Source: Glossina fuscipes (taxonomy: Eukaryota > Arthropoda > Insecta > Diptera > Glossinidae). From it: DNA of 64,000 bases. The notes below the pieces were generated by a model. The model made no database searches and was not told where the DNA came from. It saw only the letters and a list, made by a program, of their open reading frames with translations. Location of the stretch: the NCBI RefSeq assembly GCF_014805625.2, contig NW_023998416.1, positions 32,840,926 through 32,904,925 on the forward strand. The letters are read 5' to 3'. A program made the position numbers and the translations under genes. Every line of letters starts with the position of its first letter. Position 1 is the stretch's first letter. Positions 33,100 through 45,672 of the stretch are shown here, in pieces.

Positions 33100-35870
33100 G
33101 ATAATATTTTGATAATCAATTGCTTCTAACAAGTTTCTGGCTTCTCAGCTCAAGCAATACAATAATTCAAGTAGGCTCTGATGAACAAGTATAAAAGCTT
33201 TTAGTTGCATGTCCTATATAGGAAATTACTTATAGTAAGCCATATATAAAAATTTTGTATTTTTTCAAATTTCTCCATTTTTTGTTGGATGTATTTTTAT
33301 ATATAATATTTGGGATTGAGATTTCTCGCTGCATTACTTACGGCATTATGAAACTGTTTTAGATGACGATGGGTGTACGCAATGCAATCAGAGTTTATAT
33401 AAAACATAAATTCCCATAAATGAAGTTTTTTTTTTTAAAAAAGACAAATGTGTATAATGTAAAGCAATTTTCATTTTGCATTTCCTAAGAAGTTGTCGCC
33501 ATTCGGAATTATTTAAGTATTTGTACTCACTTTTTTGCACTCACGTTTCAGAAAAATGTGATTTTGATTACTGCTGAATACGAAAACAGTGCAATATATT
33601 GGCAGCAATTATTTAGAATACTTTGGAATGCAAAATTTATGTCACATTTTTGTGTAAGAAAGATACCAGTTAAATATAAGCTTCCCAATGGTGTAAAGAT
33701 GTGAGGTACCGATCGCTTGAATATGTTACATATAAATAAATGAATACGATAAGAGAGAAAGAATGAAAAGAGTGGAGAGAAACAGAGAGAAATTTCTCAA
33801 TTTAAAAAAATTCTTATGTGATTCTAGATGTGAAATACATTGAATGCATATAAAAATTAAGTGTACTTGTGCAAGAGCGGATGAGCGTATGCCGACGATT
33901 GAAGATTTTGTTTAGATTATGTTTACATTGTCGCTCTCGTTTAAAGGCGAGAGAGAGCAAAAGACAATAAGAGAACTTTTAAATAAACTAAATAAAAGTG
34001 AACATACAAATCATAATATAACAACTACTACTACCACTACTACTACACAACTAATACCACTACGGCAACCACGAGACCAATATAGCATAAATGCAAATGG
34101 AATTTCATCATATCACAACACCAGCAACAAAATAAGAACATAAGCATTATACGTGCGCGAATTAGAACTACTCAACGAATAGGAGAATGAACGGCTGACG
34201 TTTTTTTCAAAATAGCGGCAAAAAGAATTTCAGTTTCGTTTCTTACGTCAATTTAAGTGGAAAACCAAAGCAACAAACATACACAGAGAATAAATAATTA
34301 TACAAACATATATATATATATATATATATACATGTACAATGTAAATTGTGTATTCAGAACGCAATGTGTTAACCTAAATTGAAATAATAACATATTGAAA
34401 GAAAGAAACAAAAACAAAAAAATACGCAAAATAAAAAGAAAATAGTAAACTGGTTAAATTTTATTTTAATCGTTGAAAACGGACACAAAAAACAAGAACA
34501 AAAGAAGAAAAAAACAGAAAAATAAGACGACCGATATTACGTTAACAGAATTAAATAATTTTGTAATTTTGAAAGCACACACACACGCACAGAATAAAAA
34601 GAAGCGCAAATAAATATATATATGAGATTGCTTCCGGATGCGCTTTGTTGCAGTTATTAAAATTTAATGAAAATAGAATTTTAAAAACGAGGAACGCATC
34701 AAACATTGAAATGCGTCGTAATGCAAACTTTTAAAGACTAATTGAAAATACTGTTTTATTTATTTATTTTCATTTGTTTTTTTTTTTTTTTTTTTTTTTA
34801 ATAACTCTAATACATAGAAATATATGTATATGCAAAATGATTAAGAGAACTCATTCTTAATCAGCCCCTAGGTAAGCTGATATACGTCATCGAATTTGTT
34901 TAACAAAGAAAACGTGACTTCAAATTTAATATGAAAGAGACATTCACAATAACAAATAAATGTAAGTAAACAACGATTCTAATAAGCTCTCTGCAGATTT
35001 TATAATTAAGTTTGCAATATACAAAAATTGTTTCTAAAAAAAAATTCCAAGACAAAGGATGAGAGAAAGCATTTTTGCTTCTTTTTTTTTTTGTCACTTA
35101 ATCACTTCATTAAATATTTTGTGATTTATGTATATCGAGATCAAGTTTCTGACTCAAGGTTAAAACATTGCATTTAGATGAATTAACAAAATTTTGTTGC
35201 AGTATGTAAGCAAATTTGGAAATGAATTCAATCAAGTAGCAGTTGTTGCAGAATCTATGCAATTCTAAAGCAGGATACCGTTAATCAGTTCCTATCTGAA
35301 TAGTTGTGTAATTGTAATATTCTCACAAGGCTTAATAACTTTGACACCACATCTAAAACCTGGGTCTTTTGAATAATATCCGTCCGTCCGTCCGGTTGTG
35401 TTTTGTTAGTTTTCTTAAAGTAAACGCATTACATTTCTTATACATTAACGGAAGTGCAATTGAAATTCTCAAACGCGGAACAAAAGCATGTACATAATAA
35501 TATAAGCAAAAAAAACGAACAACGAACAACGAACAACGACGCAAATTGAATAGTTAAGCTTTACAATTAATTTCTTTGGCATATGCTTTCATTCTAATTT
35601 TGTTACTGTCTGGTCTCGTGGCCATCAAAATTTAGTTTTGAAATATGAAAAAAAAAAATTATTTTCTCGCAGAAGTTCTAGCGACTTACCTGATTTACTA
35701 GTTATCTTCACATTCTAAAGCAAGCTCATGAAATCCTTATACGTTTTTTATGTATCATTTTTATTATTTATATAAAAGTTTATTAAAGCTATTTTTCGTG
35801 GAATTTTAACATTAAACAAAATCAAGCATATTTCACATATTTTAAATTTCAAGATGACAACTAGTAACAA
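33100..35870. other. AT-rich intergenic DNA with simple repeats
   Basis: Includes an (ACT/ACA)n run near 34020-34050, (TA)n at about 34313-34330, poly-T at about 34777-34799 and GTCCGTCCGTCCGTCC-type sequence near 35381-35395. No gene is supported. Confidence 0.45.
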
Positions 35871-35875
35871 CATTA

Positions 35876-36190
35876 TAGTGGGCCAAGGTCCACCAATACG
35901 TCACTCTACGTCATTTAATACAGTTATTCATGTAACGACTTTTTCAAACAAGACTTTGTTCAGTAAGTGGTCGAGAAAATGTTGTGGTCCAAACAAATTT
36001 TCAATAGCGTTTGTCCTGGGGCTGAAATACTTCTGCGTACCCAATCTCGCAAAAAAATCTCTAAACAATGCCGCCTAAAATTTGAACACAAAATTGAGAG
36101 ACGGACAGACGGAGAGACAAGTTTTGAATCGTTTCGTATCACATCCGCCCAAGCTTAATACATATTGTATCACAAGTGGTGTAAGGTATT
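35876..36190 (+). repeat. (GTCY) dispersed repeat, well-preserved plus copy
   Basis: 'TAGTGGGCCAAGGTCCACCA', 'CATGTAACGACTTTTTCAAA', 'AATTTTCAATAGCGTTTGTC', 'GAGACGGACAGACGGAGAGA', 'AGTTTTGAATCG', ending 'CACAAGTGGTGTAAGGTATT'. It shares every block with the 17761-18045 and 54708-55040 copies. The two overlapping open frames here are repeat translations, not genes. Confidence 0.75.
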
Positions 36191-36839
36191 ACATAATGAG
36201 TTTACAAGAACTCCTCGGCATGCGTTTCCAAAGGCTACACTGTAGATGATATTCTTACCATCAATGATGCGTGATTTACATAGACTCGTAATATGCAGAA
36301 ATAGGCATTGGAGCTAAGTTCTGCGTCAATTAAACTATGTCCCTTCTTTCGCTGTTTTATTGCTGTTTTAAAACAAAACATTAAACAAAATCCTGAAACT
36401 TTGCGCATATATTCTCAGTTTTAACGTAATTTTGAGCTTGAAAAGTCATAAAACTGTCTATATCTGAAGAGAGAAGAAGAGAATTTAGCTGATAATAATG
36501 AAAATATTTCGCAATATGAAATTTGCTCCCGTTTAAAAAAATTGGTGCAAACTTTTTTTTTTTTTGAAAAAACCGACTAAGACTTCAAGAGATCGCGTGG
36601 GAGTAAGTTTAGAATGCGATTTTTATTTTTGATGATTTTTCACCATTAAATTTTCGGTTTTAATTTTCACACATATATCAAATGCATTAAGCCTCTTGTT
36701 ACGATTTTCATAAGTCATTCAAGGAGTTAATAAGTAAATATCGGTAACACTTGAGAGTGTAACATCGAAGATACCTTGTTACTTAACTATTCGATATCAG
36801 TCTAGTTATCTCCGCTTACTCAGGGCGGTTGTCCGACAG

Positions 36840-37370
36840 AGTATGTTGACAGAATGGCAGCAACAATGGGAAAATTACTCGAAAGGAACAGACATTGAAA
36901 TCTTCATAGCAAATGTGGAACAATGGCTGGGAAGAAATCACGAAGAAGTTAACATTTTGCTAATTATTCACTGGTTATGGAAATTTTTCGAGTTGTTTGT
37001 ACCGTTTCAACTTACGTGCAGATAACGCATACGACCTACGCCAAGGCGTAAACGACGATGCGCAACACACTGTTTTCACCCGTCAGACTTGCACATATTT
37101 GGGAAACGTGCTTTTCAGATCTCGGGAAATACGAATTATGTCAGATAACCTGTTAGTAGTCACGTTAATGGACACTGTAAGGTTAGAAGAACTGCGCCGG
37201 TTGTTTGCAAGATCTGCTTGGATATAAATCCGCACGAAGACGACATCCGATTCCCTAATCTCATGCGAGGACGGGGGAATAAGGATAAAGAATGTATAAA
37301 CGTTCATCTCGAGGTAAGGCGAAACGATTTCGGGGTGGTTTGACCCCAGTGTGGGGTCACTAATTGGCAG
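36840..37370 (+). mobile_element. 3' end of a non-LTR retrotransposon ORF2, frameshifted
   Basis: Frame 1 (36843-37025) reads LTEWQQQWENYSKGTDIEIF, then VEQWLGRNHEEVNILL. This matches the C-terminal region after the reverse transcriptase of R1/Jockey-type elements ('W...W..s.kG......i..w..r.h...yyl.Q.lsGHG.F..yL.rF.l'). The frame then shifts, and 36997-37227 continues YRFNLRADNAYDLRQGVNDD and AQHTVF, corresponding to the 'C..C....D.aeH.ff.C' cysteine motif with its cysteines lost. It ends with VRLEELRRLFARSAWI and a stop. The following GC-richer 100-150 bp probably are the 3' UTR. The reverse transcriptase and endonuclease are absent, as in a 5'-truncated insertion. Clade assignment is tentative. 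Confidence 0.65.
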
Positions 37371-38005
37371 TGCGCTACTATTACCTACAAAAAGAAAAAC
37401 AAAGTCATGTCTGCGCGTTCTTTGAAATTACGATTATGTCTCGAAATAATCTTTATAAAAAAAAGAATTGGTCTTAAAGTTTTCTTCCCCAATCAGGCTA
37501 GGGTCAAGGACGATTTAAAACGTTCTCCGGTGTCGTCCAGAAAACTTTGCGATCACTTTTTATTCATTTTTTTTGAGAATTTTTTGTTTCTTTCAACCCC
37601 GGGGCTTCGTTCCTCCTTCCATTATATAAGCCTCGATTTTATAAAATTCAGTTGTCGAATGCTTTTCCATGCGATATGACTTGTTATCTAATGTCTTCGA
37701 ATAAATTTCACATTCCTGCCTAGTTTTGTTGTACAACTGATAAAATAAAGAAATAAGTAAATAAAAAATATTTAGAAAACTTATAGGAAAAGGATTCAAA
37801 AAATTTGTAATCAAAAATTTGAATTTAATCGGCTTGTAGCGGATTGTATGAAACATTCATTGCTCACATGTAATCAACACCCGAATGTGTCTGGTGACCA
37901 AAGTCTCACATTGAAAAGATCACGTTGCCATTATTTAAAACTTTATTATCTATCTGTATGTATAATCGTTTTCTTTGAGTAGACACTTACATATACATAT
38001 TTGCT

Positions 38006-38054
38006 GTTATTATTATTATTATTGTTGTTGCTATTGCTGTTGTTGTTGTTGTTA
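38006..38054 (+). repeat. trinucleotide repeats (TTA)n / (TTG)n
   Basis: GTTATTATTATTATTATTG followed by (TTG)n with interruptions. Confidence 0.85.
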
Positions 38055-38459
38055 ATTTTTATTTACTTAAATAATTTTTATAAAGGTTTGCTACAGACAT
38101 TGCTATAGATGTTGTCATGTTAGCTTAATGGGCACTCATTTAAATTTTGCAAACCAGGTTCTGCTTATGTCCACCAAAATAAGGCGAAGGTATATTAATT
38201 TTGTGCTTTCGTTTGGTACAATTAGAAGCAAATCCTTATCTTGAAAATTTTTGAGTAGCGAGATTATTTGAATTAAGACATTGATTGAAACTTGAAACCA
38301 AACAAACGAAAGAAAACAACAAAGAAGTTGATCAACACTTCTTCTAAGAAGATAATACCGTCTGAAACAAAATCAATAATTTTTATAAACGACACATACA
38401 TCGGCCAATAATTCCCGGGGCTAAATAAGAAAAAAAAAGAATTTGTTTTTCGTAAAATT

Positions 38460-38970
38460 CAGTTTTATTCACCATCAGCATAGTTTCTTCCAAAAATAAA
38501 AGAGTCAATTCCAGGCTTCTTCGATATTTCGACGCCTTTCTTGCAGCATGAATTTTGTCGATTCTCAAAATAACTTTCAGATATTTGCAATGGCCTCATC
38601 GCAACTATGAGGTGTACAAAAAAAAAGAAGACACTCGCTGAACTCAAATTTAGAGACTTCGTTCTATGGAACAGCATTTCGAACTTCAGCTCACGTCCAC
38701 AGCGATCAAACGCCATATCCATTTGGAAAACCGTTTAGTTTTTAGGACATTGGCCACATCTATGCTGCAATTTGACTTTTCGATTATTGAGAATAATTTT
38801 GAGGACCTTTTCGCTGTGTTCCAGCACCACTTCCTCTCCCCAACATCACTTGCACACATTCGGTCAAACCAACAAACCATAGAGAAATCATTGCTTTCGA
38901 AGGAGAAGTGTACCCATATCGCTCTCCAATACAATCCTGGCATTTTTTCCCGTTATGATTACATGGATTA
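38460..38970. other. coding-like but unassigned segment, open on both strands
   Basis: Three overlapping open frames of 85-101 codons cross this stretch (one plus, two minus) and its GC content is raised. The minus frame contains ESYFENRQNSCCKKGVEISK and the other minus frame IIEKSNCSIDVANVLKTKRF. Neither has a motif I know. It could be a transposon remnant or an old exon. I cannot choose a strand. Confidence 0.25.
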
Positions 38971-39144
38971 GGCCTGTTGACTGGGCCTACATGCCATTGA
39001 CGTGATTAGCAGTTTTAAGAATTTTTGGCTCCATTGAATTATTTGATGATTTTCTGCTCCTTAAATTTTGGATTTCTTTATCTATAGGTTATTTTAGAGA
39101 TAAGTGGGGATGAAATTAATTTTTTCAGTTGAGTTTCAAACCAA

Positions 39145-39185
39145 AGTTGGTTGCCTTCTTGCCAACTACAGCATAAAAACGGAAA
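39145..39185. repeat. dispersed hairpin-like repeat, copy 2
   Basis: 'AAGTTGGTTGCCTTCTTGCC' followed by AACTACAGCATAAAAAC, the relative of 16630-16670. Confidence 0.4.
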
Positions 39186-39499
39186 CAATGTTTAATCCTA
39201 CACAGACGAATTTTAATTTTGTGTTCTTTTGAGAACAAGATATCTAGGGTATCGAGAAGAACGCGTAAAACTCATACACAAAAATTTGAAATGGAATGAA
39301 ATGCTGGCAGACGTCGTTTGAGGGTTGCAACCGTTTAAAAATAATATGGATTCATACAGTTTCGGCTTAGTTTTGTTTTCCTTTTTTGACATATATAAAT
39401 ATCCAAGATTACATTTTATAGTCCCGTGTTTCACGTCCTCCACTTTATCGGTAGAAATATAATACTAAAGTTGTGTTCCTTTAGACCAAGGCTCTCGCA

Positions 39500-41770
39500 T
39501 CAGGCTATATTTGACAATATTTTGCAGATTGCGGCAGAGAGCAGCACTTTTTTAAGAGATACAATTTTGTTTTTATTGTGAGTGCATATGTGACTCAATG
39601 GAGCTTATTTTATCCCTGTCAATAATTTTGACAAGGCACTTTGCGAACGTGACTTTTACCCGTCGACCAGGAAACTTTTAATTTCAGTTTCGAATTTATT
39701 TCAAGTTTTCGTTTCAATATTAAATTTTGTCGCAAGTGGGCATTGGGAGACCTCTAATGAATATTCCTGTAGCACGTTGGATATCCATGCCCTTTATTTG
39801 ATGGGCGCAACTATCTTAATTTCTCCATAAAATGATTGTAAGCTATCCATAAAATAACGTAAACATTTAAATATACATAGCTGCTTGAAGCGGTGAGTAA
39901 GTGCTCAATATTCGTTCTAGGGCGTGCAAAACTTTCTTTCTTACTTGCTTTTTTAATTAAGGCACACATACATGCACGCATATATAAATTTTCAACGATA
40001 TTTCTATGAAAATTATTAGTCTAGAATGATGATGCAATAGCGGTGAAATTCTCGTGAAAAACACAACGATAAGATCATTCATTCTAAGTTTAAATATAAA
40101 GGTTTCTCTTCGCATAATGTATGTTTCGTGTATAACATGCCTGTTATTTCTTAAAATTCTTCAATGAGTCATCAGCGTAATGTATTATGAAATTGTCTCA
40201 TACACTTACCACCTCTTACGAATGAATATCATGCGTTTGTGAAAACGTTTACAATCGTTATTACATGTCCAGGGATTTCCCCAGAATTCCTTCATAACAT
40301 ATCATCGGTTTAACATTTTCGTGCGTTTTTCCTTAAAGTTGCCAATAGCAGAGCATTTAATAAAGATTCGCAGAATAATTGAGCATAACTTCTTTTCTAA
40401 TAGATTTAAACAATGCAATTAAAAAAGCATGTATAAATAAACATTTCCATGTTTCATGGTAGACGTCTGTCAAGCTTAAAGTAAGAATAAATATTTAGTT
40501 AGTATAAGGCAACTAACGGTATATGTCCGAAAATCAAAAGTCTTAGGTTCGATGAAGGGAAGGTAGGAATAAGAAAAAGAAACTAAAAAAAAATTACTAT
40601 TAATCATCGAAAGAGAACAAAGGGCAGACAGCTGACGCATCGTCTTGAAGTCGTCGTCGTTTGCTAAAATTATGAAAATTGAAGGGAAGAAGTAGCAAAC
40701 GAAGAGACATAAATAAGTTCTCATTGCTGGTCTCGTTCAATTCAACCGTTTCGCATATGTATCGAGATACTTATACTGAATATGTAAGGATTACAGAAGC
40801 AATGGCCAGACAGACACATATATGTATATATGGACGCAAACATGTGCTCGTTAACAGTGTTCTAGAACTCATAACAACGGAAATTTCGCTTTCGTTTCTT
40901 TTAAAGGAGTGAAGCGACTAAAGCCTTTGTTTGTTTATTTGAGTTGGCAGCAGGCAGAGACATAACGAAAGGGAAGAGGTGATGAAGGTGAAGTAGAGCA
41001 AGAATGCGTGTATTTAATGGTAAGAGTTGTCAGTGTGCTTATAATTTGCTTTTATTAGCTCTTTATATAATACATATTATATATGCTTTGTGTTGCTATT
41101 CTTGCTATCGCATTTTTATTAATTTACGCATACGTATACGTGTACGAATGGCTGCAACTAAGTGAATTCCATATCTACATGTACACGCATACGCAATAGC
41201 TAAGATGGTATATAAAACCATATTAAGTCTTCAGATGTTCGTTCCATTCATTTATCTCAGATTCATATACTGATTGATGCCACCACCATTGTTAAAGGGG
41301 TAAATGTTAGAAAACTCGTTGAAAGTCGTTGAAAGGAGATTTTTCTCAAAAATACTTCGCTTAAGTTTTTATCAATGATTTCTACTACGTTTATCATAAG
41401 ATTTAAAAAACACCTACCCATAGGTCGTCCGTCTATCTAATTGTTGTTATGAATCCAAAATTTTATATAAAGTATAAAAGTCAGCTTTTCGCCTCCTCTA
41501 GTAAAATTCTCCTAAAATTCGATACCTATTTCTTTTTCGCCAAATGAGGACTTTAAGCCTTCATTGATGGCTTTAAGTTTAGCCTTAAACGTTTATGCAA
41601 CCAATGCAATATCTTTGGTAAACACACTGTTTACACACCTTCCTTTATGTTCATTCTTTTATACGACTGCCATATGGAGTTGAAGGGTTTGTAACCGCAA
41701 AAATTAACAGAGAAAATCAACGACTTGCCATATACACTCTCAAATGGTGGCCATAGATCATATTAGAAAC
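39500..41770. other. AT-rich intergenic DNA, nothing recognised
   Basis: No open frame with a domain, no clear transposon protein and no strong repeat copy was seen. The short minus frame at 40476-40724 has low-complexity hydrophobic sequence only. Confidence 0.4.
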
Positions 41771-41779
41771 AAATGCAGT

Positions 41780-42122
41780 GAGCCACGGCCGTCCATTAAA
41801 TACCCTATGCTACCCCATACTTATTCATATAACGACTTTTAGAAATAAGGCGTAATATAGTGGGATCCGACTTTCTAATACAAGGCGTTACATTTTTAAT
41901 ACTGCTCGTCCTTGGGACAAAAGACCAGTGTCCAACTTTCATCAAAATATCTGAACAATTGCAGTCTATAAGTTGAAGACAAGTGAACAAGACGGACGCA
42001 TAGACAGACAAGATTAGATCTAGTCAGGATAATTTTATCGGTCATTCTCAAATGCTTGTGGGTGTTGCATACATCCGCACCAATCTAATATACATGCTTA
42101 CCATAAGTGGTATATAGTATAA
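41780..42122 (+). repeat. (GTCY) dispersed repeat, plus copy
   Basis: 'GTCCATTAAATACCCTATGC', 'CATATAACGACTTTTAGAAA', 'GTCCTTGGGACAAAAGACCA', GCAGTCTATAAGTTGAAGAC, GACGGACGCATAGACAGACA, ending with 'CCATAAGTGGTATATAGTAT'. Confidence 0.7.
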
Positions 42123-43659
42123 AAAGGCCGTCTTGTAATCACTACAACGTCCACGGCATAGAGAAAACTATAATTTGTAATTTATAGAGATTTAAAGTAC
42201 ATACATGTAACACACAAGAACCTTGTCTCTCATCTTTGTACCACATATAAGCTAAGCGTGAAGTAAGTAATTGTATGTATGTCAGCGGTAGTTAAAACTT
42301 AGCTGCAAATGAAAGAGAATTACCACTTGACAGACCAGACGTTGTGACAGCTGATCCGAATAAGAATCTAAACAATCGGCGACACCGATCTAATTGAATG
42401 AGCGATAATATCGTACTAAGTTCTATTCGTTTAAAGTGTAAACAAGAAACATGTTCGGAGGCTAAGTCTGGAAAAGATGTGATATCGGATTAGGAATCAG
42501 TCTGATGTTGAGAAAGTGCGAAATGAATTTATTAATAGAACAGCGATTTGTTAAATATAAGAAGGAAAGAAAACTAATTAGATGATTGCGTGCACACTGT
42601 ACGTACGTAAGATTAAGGAAATAGATTAGAGATATAAGTATTTGCGTCTGTTAATTGCAACATATCAGTGCTAAAGATGATATAGAAGGATAATGGGTTC
42701 AATAAGTCCAAGTCGTATAGATATGTTAACAGCGTGGCGGAAAGAGGATGTTACTATAGTAAGGTAAGAAATCAATCCGAAACTCGAAGAAATTTATATC
42801 TTACCATCGATAACTCGTAGCCTAGAGGATATGTTGATTCTTGTAACACATTTGATGACCAGAAATATCTCCTAGTTTTAATTATAAGGCCAGTGACTCA
42901 ATTTGGTCTAAGATGACGGTCCTAAAGTCATGCCACTATTCTCTTATTAAAATTCCCATTTTATGTTCGTTCGTTAGTCGTTCGATCCGAGATTTCGCCC
43001 CTCAATTGCCCATAATAAATAATAGTATGAGTAACATGTATCCGGGATTGTTGCAGGGAATAGAATTTATTCATCGAAGAATATTTCGTTCGCCTTCGCA
43101 GTAAGTATCACCCCTTCCAATGTCCATTTCCCTTAGATTCATTCATACAAGCCTTCTTCCTCTAGCGAAAAATATTGCGTATTGCTTCCAGTTAATTGCA
43201 CTTAGGTCAAATCAAGTAAATTTGATCTTTAAATTTTGCGGATATTCTGACTTCTGCAACGAGCGGCAGTTATTGTAACAAAAACACAGAGCTCACATAT
43301 ATGATGGATGTCTACGAAATGGTTGCGATGCTTAGATACGAACAATTTTCGTTATATTTCCTAGATTTATGGTAGCAAGATGAAATTTGGCAGATGTTCT
43401 CTCAGATAAGACTCGTGTAACAAATTTGCAAACTGCTCGACCAATTAACTCATCTGGTAAACATTGAAGCAACTTCAAAACATAAATCAATTATTGAATG
43501 TTGAGTATAGTTTATCAATAGTCCGTTGCCTGTAACGATCAGGAATTTACCTCGAACAGTGCAGAATTCCCCCTGAATTATATTACAGTTCGCGGAGAAA
43601 TTGATGAGGATTAGCCCATTAATAAAAAACGACCAGCAATATAAAAAACTTAAGATTTA

Positions 43660-44085
43660 TTATAAGACAAACACATATACGTCTTTCTTAGTTGTTTTGC
43701 AAATCGTTTGAAAATGTTTCCATAGATCTCGTAAATCAATAAATACCGGGATGCACACATACATGTCTCTACGAAGAAAAGTGGTATGACAAATGTCGTC
43801 TTCTTCCTTTTGTTGATGTTGGTTTGATTGTTGTTGCAGTGGACGAAGAAGAGAGTGAGTTACGCAAGGAAATACCAAAAAAAAATCTTCCAAATTATTC
43901 TCGTCAGCGGAATTACCAAAAATAGCCGGTATCTTAAAGTCATCGGACGGCAGTGAATTCTTTGTTTTGCCTAAAAATTTGGGCGGGAGATGGCCCCTTT
44001 TCTTCAAAAAGATAAAAAAGTCGATAGCGGTACTGATTTGAAGTGCTGCCGCAATAACATGAGTTGAGTTTCGAATTACTGCCAC
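43660..44085 (-). CDS. candidate exon or pseudogene fragment, 141 codons, no ATG at its start
   Basis: The longest unexplained open frame outside Bub1. It reads, among others, GHLPPKFLGKTKNSLPSDDF, KIPAIFGNSADENNLEDFFL and a Q-rich piece RPLQQQSNQHQQKEEDD, with codon choice that looks coding. There is no in-frame ATG before the last quarter, so if real it is an internal exon or a broken gene. A T-rich tract ending in AAG (TTTTTTATCTTTTTGAAG, near 44000) is a possible acceptor. No domain is recognised. It abuts the mariner relic that begins near 44064 on the other strand. Confidence 0.25.
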   Translation of the reverse strand: MAVIRNSTHVIAAALQISTAIDFFIFLKKRGHLPPKFLGKTKNSLPSDDFKIPAIFGNSADENNLEDFFLVFPCVTHSLLRPLQQQSNQHQQKEEDDICHTTFLRRDMYVCIPVFIDLRDLWKHFQTICKTTKKDVYVFVL

Positions 44086-44339
44086 ACTTACCGTATTCTC
44101 TAGGTCTGATCACCAGCGACAGATGTTTGTTTTTTATAAGTCTTAAAGGTATTTGCCAGCAAAAAGGATTGGAATCAAATGATCATGTCATTATGGAAAC
44201 TGAAGCGTACTGTGAGGGCCTTGACATACTGTTCTCCAAAAAATGTATGAAAATGTTAAAGAAGCTTTGTATTGAGAAAAAGGAATTTTGCAAACCAAAG
44301 CAAATTTGTTATTTCTTACGTCGTCCCGGGAATTATTGA
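44064..44339 (+). mobile_element. mariner transposase fossil, C-terminal part
   Basis: One open frame reads ELLPHLPYSLGLITSDRCLF, matching the mariner 'eLLPHpPYSPDLAPSDyhLF' block. It then reads GICQQKGLESNDHVIMETEA and YCEGLDILFSKKCMKMLKKL, matching 'l.gkkF.sneevi.etEayFe..dksfy..GieklekRw..ci', and ends at the expected C-terminus (CYFLRRPGNY). The frame is intact for about 90 codons. The catalytic Pro-Asp-x-Ala-Pro-Ser-Asp block is mutated (GLITSD) and the N-terminal two thirds are missing. Confidence 0.75.
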
Positions 44340-44528
44340 TCAATTTATTATTGCGAATAATTCATGCCGCGCCCTCTTGCTCCTTTTAATGTGTGATTAA
44401 GCAATATAAAGCGAGCGGATTGCAATGTGTTTGAGTGTCTAAAAGATTGCAAATCTTGTTTATCTTCATATTAACTTTGAAAATGATCGCATTTTTTTTT
44501 TTTTTTTTGCAATATTCTACAAATAAAT

Positions 44529-44561
44529 ACACACACACACACACACACGCACACACACACA
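44529..44561. repeat. (CA)n microsatellite
   Basis: ACACAC run with one CG interruption, next to a poly-T tract at about 44490-44508. Confidence 0.95.
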
Positions 44562-45605
44562 TAGGCACACATACTTAAATGTATGCGCATGCAGCAATAT
44601 AATGTACAAACAATTTCAAGAACACTCGCATTTACACAGCCGCTATAGTGTAGATATATATATATATATAAATATTCCTACACTTACACAAAGTACAACA
44701 AAGTTAACGTTAACTGGGGATTTGTGTATGTGTTCATGAACAAATATCAACTGCGTCGAGTGATTTGTTCAGCCTTGAACTTCTGCTAGAGTGCATTAAC
44801 TTTAAAAAAAAATAATAAAAATGAAAATAAAAAAAAATAAAAATAAAAAATAAAAATCAAACTGAATTGCAGTCAGTATAACTATAAGTATATACTAAAC
44901 GCATACATATGTAACTATATTCGCTCATATATTTAACTTAAGTGTATATATATGTACGAGAGCGTTTGCTTGGTTGCAAGCAAAAATTTTATATAAAATA
45001 AGCCAGCACTCACCGAAATTAAAGTACCCAGAGAGTTTAATAAAACCACATACATATGCATATATGGACATGTACGCGCACATATATATAGCTATATGTT
45101 TATATGTAAATACCTATATGCGATTATCTAGGCATATTGTATAATTGCAAATAACACAGCCAATCTAAAGCCTATGACAAACAACTATAAAAATGTATTT
45201 TTTTTTATTTTTTTTTTTTTTTTATTTCTTTCCTTCTCTGTTATTTATCTCATGTTAAAATTGTATAAGACAGCAACAGAACAGAAGTGACTGAGACTTG
45301 TAAGGGAATAATAAAATAAGTAAAAATAAGTTAATATTGATTATAAATTTCAATTGTGTTCGCAGAATTGAGTGTACTTTACAAAAACACATCTACATAC
45401 ACATATTATGCACTAGAATATATTCTTATCAGTCATTAAAAAGTAAAAAGAAAACTTGACAAATAGCGAACATCGAGCACAGCGAGCAAGTGAAATTGAA
45501 ACGAGTAATTTTATGAAATTTCTATATGATATGCGTTGTGTAAGGTTCAAAAACGCTAACATTTCGTTGTTTTTGTTTGATTAAATATACAAATATTACA
45601 ATATT

Positions 45606-45639
45606 AACAAACAATAACAATAACAATAACAACAACAAC

Positions 45640-45670
<31 letters not shown>
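45606..45670. repeat. (AAC)n / (AAT)n trinucleotide array
   Basis: ACAATAACAATAACAAC-type units passing into about ten AAT units. Confidence 0.9.

Positions 45671-45672
<2 letters not shown>

Noticed and set aside
42913..43104. 63-codon plus frame followed by GCA|GTAAGT
   Set aside because: The donor is good, but no acceptor-linked neighbour exon or known motif was found; left out for lack of a partner exon.
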